DNA from: Bacteroidales bacterium
GTDB taxonomy: Bacteria; Bacteroidota; Bacteroidia; Bacteroidales; PUMT01
Assembly (NCBI GenBank): GCA_007119075.1
Contig: SKQJ01000356.1
Location: 1-16,546 of the forward strand
Length of the DNA stretch: 16,546 bases
Direction: 5' to 3'
Each line of letters begins with the position of its first letter. Position 1 is the first letter of the stretch. The notes below the pieces were generated by a model, which saw nothing but the letters and a program-made list of their open reading frames with translations, was not told the origin of the DNA and ran no database searches. Made by a program: the position numbers and the translations under genes. This document shows positions 1-6,319 of this stretch, one piece after another.

Positions 1-1232
1 GCCGAATATACCGATGCGCCGCTCTCATTGACCATGAACACCTGCATATCCCGGTCAAACCGGATTTTTTTCATAAAATGCTCTGTTTCTCTTCCCGCAG
101 TTCCGTTGCCGATGGCAATAGCCTCTATTTTAAACTGATTTACCAGCGAGGCAATTTTTTTTGCCGCCATTTTTGTTTCGCTCTGCGGGGGATGCGGATA
201 GATGGTTTCATTATGGATCAGATTTCCCTGTGCATCCAGGCAAACCACCTTGCATCCGGTCCGGTACCCGGGATCAAGGGCAAGAATCCGTTTTTGTCCG
301 AGCGGCGGAGCAAGAAGCAATTGCTTCAGGTTGCCGGCAAATACCTCGATGGCCTCCCTGTCGGCCTTTTCCTTTGAGCTCGCCCGGAATTCCGTTTCAA
401 TTGAGGGGCCGAGCAATCTTTTGTAGCTGTCCTTTACGGCAAGCAAAACCTGCTGTGATGAGGAATTATTACTTTTTACAAAAATTTTCTCAAGCAGCAC
501 GAGCGCTTTTTCGACAGGAGGCCCTATACTGATTCGGAGTATGCCTTCGGTCTCCCCCCTTCTCATGGCAAGCAGCCGGTGAGAGGGGCATCTGCCGAGC
601 TTTTCGGAAAAGTCAAAATAATCCAGGTACCTGGATCCCTCCTCCTCCTTGCCTTTTACCACTACGGAATTAATTGATGCTTCCCTGTCAAACAGATTCC
701 TTATTCTTTCCCGGGCCTCCCGGTGCTCGCTCACCCACTCGGCCACTATATCCCTGGCGCCCTGGAGGGCATCCCCTGCCGATGGCACCGCATCGCCGGT
801 AAAACGGGCGGCGCTGCCCTCTATGTCTTTTTCTTTCTGCTGCATCATAATCCGGGCAAGGGGCTCCAGCCCCCTTTCCCGGGCAACCGATGCCCGCGTC
901 TTTTTCTTTGGTTTATAGGGAAGATAAAGGTCCTCTAGCACCGTCATGCTCTCCGCTTCCCTTATCAATCTTTCAAGTTCGGGGGTAAGCTTATCCTGTT
1001 CTGCTATTGATTTAAGAACCGCCTCCCGTCTTTTGTCCAGCTCAGAAAGCCGTTCGGCATGCTTCTGGATATCAGTCACCTGAACTTCGTCCAGACTGCC
1101 TGTGAGTTCTTTGCGGTAACGGCTGATAAAGGGCACGGTAGCCCCTTCATCCAGAAGCCTGAGGGTGTTTTCCACCTGCCTGGCAGGCAGGTTCATGGCA
1201 GCCGCAATTAATTTGATATGACGTTCGCGCAT
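1..1232 (-). CDS. tex: Tex, S1 RNA-binding transcription accessory protein (N-terminal part, cut by window edge)
   Basis: This frame is open from an ATG at 1232-1230 to the left edge: 410 codons with no stop, of a protein that is usually 700-780 residues. The N-terminus contains the Tex core signature (EGATVPFISRYRKELTG, then SLDEVQ, residues ~29-50) and LYLPYKPKKKTRA (~100-112). Around residues 315-335 comes the start of the YqgF/RuvC-like domain (ILALDPGYRTGCK), and the visible part ends in VFMVNESGASVYS. The helix-hairpin-helix and C-terminal S1 domains lie outside the window. Tex is a cytoplasmic nucleic-acid-binding protein linked to transcription and RNA metabolism. The ATG was chosen because family similarity begins there and an in-frame TAG lies upstream with no other ATG between. 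No Shine-Dalgarno is visible. Transcribed divergently from the 1790 gene. Confidence 0.95.
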   Translation of the reverse strand, partial: MRERHIKLIAAAMNLPARQVENTLRLLDEGATVPFISRYRKELTGSLDEVQVTDIQKHAERLSELDKRREAVLKSIAEQDKLTPELERLIREAESMTVLEDLYLPYKPKKKTRASVARERGLEPLARIMMQQKEKDIEGSAARFTGDAVPSAGDALQGARDIVAEWVSEHREARERIRNLFDREASINSVVVKGKEEEGSRYLDYFDFSEKLGRCPSHRLLAMRRGETEGILRISIGPPVEKALVLLEKIFVKSNNSSSQQVLLAVKDSYKRLLGPSIETEFRASSKEKADREAIEVFAGNLKQLLLAPPLGQKRILALDPGYRTGCKVVCLDAQGNLIHNETIYPHPPQSETKMAAKKIASLVNQFKIEAIAIGNGTAGRETEHFMKKIRFDRDMQVFMVNESGASVYS

Positions 1233-1267
1233 CTGTATATTGCTTGATTTGTTAATTGTTTTGCCTT

Positions 1268-1275
1268 CAAAATTA
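1268..1275 (-). promoter_or_regulatory. Candidate Bacteroidota -7 box for tex
   Basis: On the minus strand this reads TAATTTTG, an exact match to the Bacteroidota TAnnTTTG -7 box, 36 nt upstream of the tex ATG. I found no good TTTG -33 element at the usual spacing, so support is only partial. Confidence 0.4.
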
Positions 1276-1372
1276 ACATTAATTCCTGCCTTATGGCTGA
1301 AAAACTACTTTGGGAGCCGGAAGGAGGACCGGGGCCGGAAAGGCACGGGGAAGTGGAATGACACGGGGGAAG

Positions 1373-1708
1373 CCCGCACTGGCGCCGGGGAAACCCGCAC
1401 TGGCGCCGGGGAAACCCGCACTGGCGCCGGGGAAACCCGCACTGGCGCCGGGGAAACCCGCACTGGCGCCGGGGGAACCCGCACTGACACAGGGGGAACC
1501 CGCACTGGCGCCGGGGAAACCCGCATTGACACAGGGGAAACCCGCACTGGCGCCGGGGAAACCCGCACTGGCACAGGGGGAACCCGCACTGGCGCCGGGG
1601 AAACCCGCACTGACACAGGGGGAACCCGCACTGGCGCCGGGAAAACCCGCACTGACACAGGGGGAACCCGCACTGGCACAAGGGAAACCCGCACTGGCAC
1701 CGGGATGG
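1373..1708. repeat. 21-bp GC-rich minisatellite, 16 units in perfect register
   Basis: Sixteen contiguous units begin with CCCGCACT (CCCGCATT once) at 1373, 1394, 1415 and so on every 21 bp to 1688, with no indel. The second half of the unit varies. Form A continues GGCGCCGG, form B GACACAGG, form C GGCACAGG or GGCACAAG, and the last unit GGCACCGG; each unit closes with a G-run and A-run. The order is A A A A A B A B A C A B A B C D, so from unit 5 to unit 14 it behaves as a 42-bp A/B dimer. A degenerate flank (about 1320-1372, with TGACACGGGGGAAG just before unit 1) suggests decayed older copies. There are no spacers, so this is not CRISPR. Form A has no stop codon in any of the six frames, so the long ORFs across the array are not evidence of coding. 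Lies between the divergent tex and 1790 genes; function unknown. Confidence 0.97.
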
Positions 1709-1789
1709 GTTTTATGATAAAAAAAAAATCTTTACCTTTATTGTAAACTTTCTCTCCCGGGAGGGAATTAAAAGGTCAAAAAACAAATT
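1709..1789. other. AT-rich leader between the minisatellite and the 1790 gene
   Basis: After the last repeat unit the composition switches abruptly to AT-rich, including an A9 run at 1719-1728. A weak -7-like TACCTTTA lies at 1733-1740 (one mismatch to TAnnTTTG). A 10-bp perfect palindrome, CTCCCGGGAG, sits at 1754-1763, about 26 nt before the start codon. Any promoter for the 1790 gene should be here, but I cannot assign one firmly. Confidence 0.35.
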
Positions 1790-2143
1790 ATGCGTCTTAT
1801 AACACGGTTTATACTGATAGCCCTTGCGGTAATGGGCATTGCATGGCTGATACCCGGAGTGGAAGTTTATTCATTCACTTCCGCCCTGTGGGTAACGCTT
1901 GTATTGTCCGTACTTAATCTTCTGATCAGGCCCATACTTATAATCCTTACCATCCCGGTCACCATAGTCACCTTCGGACTATTCCTGCTGGTCATAAACG
2001 GGCTGATGGTATGGATAGCCAGCGGATGGATAACCGGCTTCCATATTATCTCATTCGGAAGGGCGATAATTTTCAGCATATTGCTCTCGGTAGCCACCTA
2101 CCTTATTGAAAGACTGATGGGACCGCGTCGCTATTACCTGTAG
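1790..2143 (+). CDS. Phage holin family / YvlD-like four-helix membrane protein
   Basis: A 117-residue, very hydrophobic protein with four probable membrane segments: residues ~5-22, ~28-47, ~50-76 and ~87-107. It ends in a short basic tail (GPRRYYL). Length, helix pattern and the sequence around NLLIRPILIILTIPVTIVTFGLF match the bacterial family annotated 'phage holin family protein' or YvlD-like (Pfam Phage_holin_4_2). Most members are chromosomal inner-membrane proteins with no proven lytic role, and nothing phage-like surrounds this one, so 'holin' should not be read as function. It is monocistronic, divergent from tex and convergent with the alcohol dehydrogenase gene. The ATG at 1790 is favoured because it immediately precedes the typical charged-then-hydrophobic N-terminus. 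Confidence 0.85.
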   Translation: MRLITRFILIALAVMGIAWLIPGVEVYSFTSALWVTLVLSVLNLLIRPILIILTIPVTIVTFGLFLLVINGLMVWIASGWITGFHIISFGRAIIFSILLSVATYLIERLMGPRRYYL

Positions 2144-2295
2144 GAACCCCGCCGGGTCTCCCGGCAGGCGGCCGGATGACGCCGGCGAACTTGCCGATGG
2201 GCAGACACACCGAATCCGGTGCAAAAGGTGCCTGTAGCCATGAACCTTGAGCGTTTTTTCCGGGCCTAGTGCATATGACCCCGGGTGACAGGTGC
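2144..2295. terminator. Convergent intergenic region with a possible weak terminator
   Basis: A perfect GCCGGG-TCT-CCCGGC stem-loop lies at 2151-2165, eight bases after the stop codon of the 1790 gene. It has no T-tract on the plus strand, so termination there is only a suggestion. The rest of the gap has no ORF. It includes one copy of an imperfect 19-bp repeat (2226-2244), whose partner at 2290-2308 overlaps the end of the dehydrogenase gene. Confidence 0.3.
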
Positions 2296-3468
2296 TTATA
2301 GCCGCGAATCGAGGATATTTTTCAGTTCCTCCCGGTCGAGACGGACGGGATTGTTCTTGATGCCGGTTGCGGCTGCAAGGTTTTCCGTATCTGCGGCCGT
2401 TACGCCATACATTCCCAGGCGGGGGATATTGAAATCCTCAATCAGCCTGTCGAGCTCGCCGGCAAGACAAAGGCTGTGATCATCATCAGCCCCCCGGCTG
2501 TCAGCACAAAGCCATCTGCCGGCACGGCTGAGTTTTTCAAGATAAGGACTGTCCGGCTCCTTTTTCAGTCTCCCGATATTGCTCCTGGTAACCGCGCCGA
2601 GCAGGGTGCCGCAAACAACCCCATGAGGGATATTGTAACGCCCTCCCAGAACTGAGGCAAACCCGTGAACCGCACCCAGGCCCGCGTTGGCAAGAACAAT
2701 GCCGGAAATCAGCGCCGCATACGCCATGTCGGCCCTTGCAGCCAGGTCGCTTCCGTTTTTTACGGCCCTGCGAATGCTTTTCAGCGCCTTTTTAAGGGCT
2801 TCGCCGGCCAGGGCATCAGTCACCGCCGAAGAGCCGGTCGACAGCCACCCTTCCAGAAGCTGGGTCACGGCATCGAGTCCGCTGGCAGCGGTAACATCGG
2901 GAGGGCATCCTGCCGATAGCTCGGGATCGACTATTGCAATATCCGGCATGAAGCTATCATGCCGGAGCGATTTTTTAAGCGAAGGGTCTTCCGTAACAGT
3001 CAGCACCGCATTCTTTGTAGCCTCGCTTCCAGTGCCGGCGGTAGTCGGCATCGCAATGAAAGGCAGCTTCGTGCCCGGATGCTGAACCTGTTCCGGGTTC
3101 CCCTCCAGGTAGTCCCATACAGGCCGGTCGACCGGTATCATGGCCGAAAGCGCCTTGCCGGCATCGATCACGCTCCCGCCTCCGGCGGCCAGCACAATAT
3201 CCGGTCTGCTTTTCCTGAAAACAGAAGCCGTATGGTCAATAAACGATGTTTCAGGCTCCCCCGAAAGGGAAACAATATCATATTTAATACGAAAGGCATC
3301 GAGCTGGTCAAGAATTTTCTGGCCCCGCAGGCTTTCGGCAAATGAGGTTTTTCCGGTAACGAGCAGGAGCCTTCTGCCATAACGGGAGGCCAGGGGAACT
3401 GCCTTGCCGGCTGTGCCGGCTCCGAAATGGATCACCGGTAAACGGGAAAAATTGAATGGCTCTACCAT
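2296..3468 (-). CDS. Iron-containing alcohol dehydrogenase family protein
   Basis: This 390-residue protein has the size and layout of group III (iron-dependent) alcohol dehydrogenases. The N-terminal nucleotide-binding half carries GGGSVIDAGKA (residues ~97-107) and PTTAGTGSEAT (~141-151). The helical C-terminal half carries the metal site. Of the usual four ligands, Asp199 (SGLDA), His268 (GAVHG) and His282 (IPHG) are visible. The position normally holding the first His of the DAxxH motif is Gln203 (DAVTQLLE). The metal or substrate may therefore differ from well-studied members. The family oxidises or reduces alcohols/aldehydes with NAD(P)(H); the substrate cannot be read from sequence. 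The start overlaps the stop of the upstream LsrG-like gene by 7 nt, so the two are probably translationally coupled and may act on the same carbonyl compound. Confidence 0.9.
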   Translation of the reverse strand: MVEPFNFSRLPVIHFGAGTAGKAVPLASRYGRRLLLVTGKTSFAESLRGQKILDQLDAFRIKYDIVSLSGEPETSFIDHTASVFRKSRPDIVLAAGGGSVIDAGKALSAMIPVDRPVWDYLEGNPEQVQHPGTKLPFIAMPTTAGTGSEATKNAVLTVTEDPSLKKSLRHDSFMPDIAIVDPELSAGCPPDVTAASGLDAVTQLLEGWLSTGSSAVTDALAGEALKKALKSIRRAVKNGSDLAARADMAYAALISGIVLANAGLGAVHGFASVLGGRYNIPHGVVCGTLLGAVTRSNIGRLKKEPDSPYLEKLSRAGRWLCADSRGADDDHSLCLAGELDRLIEDFNIPRLGMYGVTAADTENLAAATGIKNNPVRLDREELKNILDSRL

Positions 3469-3770
3469 TTGGCCAGGTCGGAGGGCATTAGAATTTTGTG
3501 TCTGACTCCCTGCCGGGGCGATGCCATCCAGGGTTCAACAGCTTCGCGCCACCTGTTGTAATGGGGGGTGAGCTTATGGGCTGCGGCAGCATCTTCCGAC
3601 TCATAGGCCTCGTAAAAAGTGAACCGGAAAGGGTCGCCTGCATTCTGCAAAATATCAAAACGCAGATTTCCGGGTTCTTTGACCGACTCCCGGTGATTCA
3701 TTTCGGTTTCACGGATAAAATCGTCAAGGAATTCCTTCTTTACGCGGATGTGGACTAAAGTCACTATCAT
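3462..3770 (-). CDS. LsrG/YgiN-like antibiotic biosynthesis monooxygenase-fold protein
   Basis: A 102-residue single-domain protein of the dimeric alpha+beta barrel ABM superfamily. Several stretches resemble E. coli LsrG as I remember it: VTLVHIRV at the start, NHRESVKEPGNLRFDILQ (~25-42), YEAYESEDAAAAHK (~53-66), TPHY (~68-71) and SPR near residue 85. LsrG isomerises phosphorylated autoinducer-2 (P-DPD). Related YgiN-type proteins act on quinols. No other lsr gene (lsrK, lsrR, lsrF, transporter) is visible, so an AI-2 role is an inference only. The ATG at 3770 lies about 11 nt after the predicted transcription start of a strong promoter, and the gene runs into the alcohol dehydrogenase start with a 7-nt overlap. 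Confidence 0.85.
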   Translation of the reverse strand: MIVTLVHIRVKKEFLDDFIRETEMNHRESVKEPGNLRFDILQNAGDPFRFTFYEAYESEDAAAAHKLTPHYNRWREAVEPWMASPRQGVRHKILMPSDLAKW

Positions 3771-3787
3771 AATAATGGATTTGGAAA

Positions 3788-3818
3788 CAAAGATAACACA
3801 AACCGACGGTCGCCCAAA
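3788..3818 (-). promoter_or_regulatory. Bacteroidota promoter of the LsrG-like/Fe-ADH operon
   Basis: On the minus strand a TTTG element (3818-3815) is followed after 19 nt by TATCTTTG (3795-3788). This is an exact TAnnTTTG -7 box at typical spacing. Transcription would start near 3781, giving a very short leader before the ATG at 3770. The promoter sits just past the stop codon of the upstream dnaJ-like gene, so the two-gene operon can be expressed independently. Confidence 0.65.
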
Positions 3819-3830
3819 ACTGCCCGCGCT

Positions 3831-4817
3831 TTAAGCGCTCCCTTGCTTTTTCCGGTGAATTTCCCGCAGCCTGCTGAACAGCCTGGTTTCCTCTTCACTG
3901 AGATCGGCCGGCACCGTTACCTTTATCCTGACAAACATGTCGCCATATGCCCCCTCCCTGTCGTGAACAGGCATTCCTTTGCCCCTGAGCCTGAGGCGGC
4001 TGCCTGACTGTGTTCCTTTGGGAACTGTCAGGTTGACTTTCCCCGCAAGGGTATCTATTTTAATCCTTCCTCCCAGGACTGCCGTGTACAGATCAACCGG
4101 CACTTCCCTGATAAGGTTATGCCCGTCAAGGGTGTATCCGGGGTCTTTCTTTATCCTGATCCTTATATATATATCACCCCTTTCGCCTCCGGCAACAGTC
4201 CCGCCGCCCTTGCCCCTGATACGCAGTTCCTGGCCCTCGTATGTTCCCGGCCTTATCGTGATCCTCAATTTTTCACCGTCTACATTGAGAATTCTTGTTG
4301 TTCCGTGGTAAGCTTCGTGCAGGGTCAGCTCGACATCGGCACGCATATCCTGGCCCTTGATCCGCCTCTCTCCCCGGCCCGCCCTGGCACCCCGTGCCCG
4401 TCCGGCGGTCCGTCCGCCCATTCCGCCCATTCCGCCGAAAAATGTGTTGAAGAACTCAGAGAAGCCGCCTTCCCCGAAAACATCGCCCATATCTTCGAAC
4501 TCGGTTTCGTAATGATAAGGACCTCCCCTGCCGGCACCGCCAAACTGTGTCCAGTCAAATCCCCCTGCCTGTCCGGCGCCGGCATGTTCATACTGTTTCC
4601 AGTTGCTCCCGAGCTGATCGTACTTTTTTCTTTTCTCAGGATCAACCAGTACCTCGTAAGCCTCGGTCACCTCCTTGAACTTTTCTTCGGCACCCTTATC
4701 ATCAGGATTCCTGTCCGGATGATGTTTAATTGCCAGCTTCCTGTAGGCTTTCTTAATTTCATCCCGGCTGGCGTTTTTGGATACTCCGAGCGTATTATAA
4801 TAATCCTTGTACTGCAT
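3831..4817 (-). CDS. DnaJ-class co-chaperone, CbpA type
   Basis: This 328-residue Hsp40 has an N-terminal J domain (residues ~3-68, HPD at 33-35). A Gly/Phe-rich linker follows (~75-150), including GGMGGMGG and an Arg/Gly stretch. The C-terminal substrate-binding region runs from ~155 to 308 (RGDIYIRIRIKKDPGYTLDG; VDLYTAVLGG; VPKGTQSG). The Cys-rich zinc finger of canonical DnaJ is absent. That architecture is CbpA/DjlA-like type II: it stimulates the ATPase of DnaK and delivers substrates in the cytoplasm. No dnaK, grpE or cbpM is present here. Its stop codon lies in a GCGC-TTTAA-GCGC dyad (3827-3839), which may help end the transcript. The upstream Lmo0937-type gene has the same orientation 177 nt away, so co-transcription is possible. 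Confidence 0.93.
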   Translation of the reverse strand: MQYKDYYNTLGVSKNASRDEIKKAYRKLAIKHHPDRNPDDKGAEEKFKEVTEAYEVLVDPEKRKKYDQLGSNWKQYEHAGAGQAGGFDWTQFGGAGRGGPYHYETEFEDMGDVFGEGGFSEFFNTFFGGMGGMGGRTAGRARGARAGRGERRIKGQDMRADVELTLHEAYHGTTRILNVDGEKLRITIRPGTYEGQELRIRGKGGGTVAGGERGDIYIRIRIKKDPGYTLDGHNLIREVPVDLYTAVLGGRIKIDTLAGKVNLTVPKGTQSGSRLRLRGKGMPVHDREGAYGDMFVRIKVTVPADLSEEETRLFSRLREIHRKKQGSA

Positions 4818-4994
4818 TTTCCTGTCATTTTTGCTTCAGGGCTACCAATGCGGATCCCCTGGCCGGTACCCTGGGGCCCTGTGTATCTTTCATCAAAAAC
4901 AGGACCAAAGGCAAGCCGGCTTCGTATGACAGCCAAAATGTCGGTCGGACATGAGAAAACACCGGGAAACCGGGATGAGGCCTCCGATGAGAGC

Positions 4995-5147
4995 TCAGAC
5001 CCGTCTTCCCCCGATAACGGAAATAAGAATGGAAATAACCGCAAGTACAAGCAGGATATGGATCAGGCCGCCTGCCGAATAGGCAAAGAATCCAAGAAGC
5101 CAGCCAATTACCAGAATTACAGCAATGATGTATAATATGCCTCTCAT
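4995..5147 (-). CDS. Lmo0937 family small membrane protein
   Basis: A 50-residue ORF from ATG (5147-5145) to TGA (4997-4995). It has two hydrophobic segments (residues ~4-22 and ~29-46) joined by AYSAGGLIH, and ends in GGRRV. Hydrophobic helix, Gly-Gly-x-Ile-His turn, second helix and C-terminal Gly-x-x-basic tail match my memory of the Lmo0937 family (DUF5670) of small bacterial membrane peptides. Their role is unknown, and they often lie near stress genes. The next gene in the same direction is a CbpA-type chaperone. Just downstream is a weak CCGG-TTTC-CCGG hairpin followed by TGTTTTCT (about 4973-4954), which could partly terminate it. Confidence 0.8.
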   Translation of the reverse strand: MRGILYIIAVILVIGWLLGFFAYSAGGLIHILLVLAVISILISVIGGRRV

Positions 5148-5488
5148 AACAATAAGTATTAAATTAGCATTAAAACATTCTCATTAATCACCGTGGAGGA
5201 ATTCAGCCTCCGGATGATGAATAAGGTTCTGAGGGAATATCGTGCCAAAATGCCCCTGAACAGGCTATTTCCAAACAATAGTTTCATAATACACTGGCAT
5301 AATGGCTTTTGATCTTAACCCCCCGGCAGACCTAAAATTGGGCAGCTTTATTCAAATTGAAAGGAATCAGTGGAAAAAATCCACATATTCCCGGATCCGG
5401 GATTTTTTCAAAGCCTTCATGATGCCGGTCCAGGCCTGATGATCCAAATGGAAATAATTATTAACTTCATGCCTAAAAAAGGATCCTT
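5148..5488. other. Divergent intergenic region ahead of yaaA
   Basis: No gene of convincing length is present on either strand; the best minus-strand ORFs are about 17 codons. Visible items are a GGAGG-(7)-CCTCC hairpin at 5195-5211, a possible plus-strand promoter (TTTG 5308-5311, 21 nt, TAAAATTG 5333-5340, one mismatch in the -7 box), and nested palindromes at 5373-5409. If the promoter is right, the palindromes lie in a leader of roughly 140 nt. Confidence 0.4.
5373..5409. repeat. Two overlapping, mutually exclusive inverted repeats in the yaaA leader region
   Basis: An outer perfect 10-bp inverted repeat (GAAAAAATCC 5373-5382, GGATTTTTTC 5400-5409) overlaps an inner 14-bp perfect palindrome, TCCCGGATCCGGGA (5389-5402). 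Bases 5400-5402 belong to both, so only one structure can form fully at a time. The inner one is followed directly by a T6 run, which resembles an intrinsic terminator or attenuator on the plus strand. It could equally be a protein-binding operator. Confidence 0.6.
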
Positions 5489-6253
5489 ATGTTAATTATC
5501 ATTTCTCCGGCCAAAAGGATGAGCCCCGCAACCGGCAAAGACGACACCGGGCATACATTTCCGAGGCATCTTGATAAATCAGCCCGCCTGGTGGAGGAGA
5601 TCCGGAAGCTTTCACCGGAAGAGCTTCAGGATCTTATGAATGTCAATGCCGAAATAGCAAGACTTAATTTTGAAAGGTACCGGCAGTGGGAAACTCCTTT
5701 CGATACCGAAAATGCCGGTCAGGCGCTGCTTGCCTTCAGGGGTGACGTTTACCGCAGCATGGACCCGCTTAGCTTTACCGGCGAAGATCTGGATTTTGCC
5801 CGGGATCGTCTGCGTATTCTTTCCGGCCTTTACGGGATACTGCGCCCTCTCGATCTTATAAGGCCCTACCGCCTGGAAATGGGTTCTAAATTCAGTCCGC
5901 CCGGGAAAAGAGACCTATACGAATTCTGGTCAGACGCCATCACCTCATCTGTTAATGAAGATATGAAACAGCAGAAGGAAAAAGTGCTGGTAAATCTTGC
6001 CAGCCGTGAGTATTTCAGGGCACTGGATGCCGGCAAGCTCGAAGGCAGAACAGTTGTCCCGGCATTCAAACAGTACCGGGAGGGCAAATACCGGGTGGCA
6101 GGCATTCCCGCAAAACTGGCCCGGGGAATGATGACCCGGTTTATCATACAAAACAGAATAGAAAAGGCCGAAGAAATCAAGCTGTTCAGTCAGGAGGGTT
6201 ACAGCTATGATGAAAACCTGAGTTCTGCAGAAGAATGGGTTTTTACCAGGTAG
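5489..6253 (+). CDS. yaaA: YaaA (UPF0246), peroxide stress protein
   Basis: A 254-residue cytoplasmic protein matching the UPF0246/YaaA family (about 250-260 residues) along its whole length. Recognisable blocks are MLIIISPAKRM at the start, LAFRGDVY (~81-88), DFARDRLRILSGLYGILRPLDLI (~102-124), PYRLEMG (~126-132), VNLASREYF (~168-176), KLARGMMTRFII (~209-220) and EGYSYDE near the end. In E. coli, YaaA is induced by OxyR and lowers free intracellular iron during hydrogen peroxide stress, limiting Fenton damage; members also bind DNA. The start is clear because family similarity begins at the first Met. An inverted repeat beginning at the stop codon may terminate it. The downstream hydrolase-like gene is only 66 nt away. 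Confidence 0.94.
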   Translation: MLIIISPAKRMSPATGKDDTGHTFPRHLDKSARLVEEIRKLSPEELQDLMNVNAEIARLNFERYRQWETPFDTENAGQALLAFRGDVYRSMDPLSFTGEDLDFARDRLRILSGLYGILRPLDLIRPYRLEMGSKFSPPGKRDLYEFWSDAITSSVNEDMKQQKEKVLVNLASREYFRALDAGKLEGRTVVPAFKQYREGKYRVAGIPAKLARGMMTRFIIQNRIEKAEEIKLFSQEGYSYDENLSSAEEWVFTR

Positions 6254-6286
6254 TTTCCGTGCCCCGGCTAATGAAATGACGGAAAC
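6253..6286 (+). terminator. Possible terminator hairpin after yaaA
   Basis: GTTTCCGT (6253-6260, starting in the stop codon) pairs perfectly with ACGGAAAC (6279-6286) across an 18-nt loop. It lacks an adjacent long T-tract (GTTTTG follows 6 nt later), so it may attenuate rather than stop transcription into the next gene. Confidence 0.4.
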
Positions 6287-6319
6287 CTGAAGTTTTGTGA
6301 ACTATAATACTGAAATCAG

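Noticed and set aside
1373..1708. CRISPR array
   Set aside because: Units are contiguous 21-mers without spacers, and no cas genes are present.
1240..1746. Long ORFs on both strands across the repeat array (168 aa plus, 135 aa plus, 157 aa minus, 131 aa minus)
   Set aside because: They result from a 21-bp unit without stops in nearly every frame; several overlap each other, and none has a recognisable domain or plausible start context.
1790..2143. Prophage remnant suggested by the 'holin' family name
   Set aside because: No endolysin, integrase, structural gene or attachment site nearby; the family is mostly chromosomal and not proven lytic.
2144..2295. tRNA or small RNA gene in the convergent gap
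   Set aside because: No cloverleaf or T-loop sequence could be found; only short hairpins are present.
4119..5135. 338-residue plus-strand ORF
   Set aside because: It is antisense to the well-supported CbpA-type gene and the Lmo0937-type gene; its translation shows no family features.
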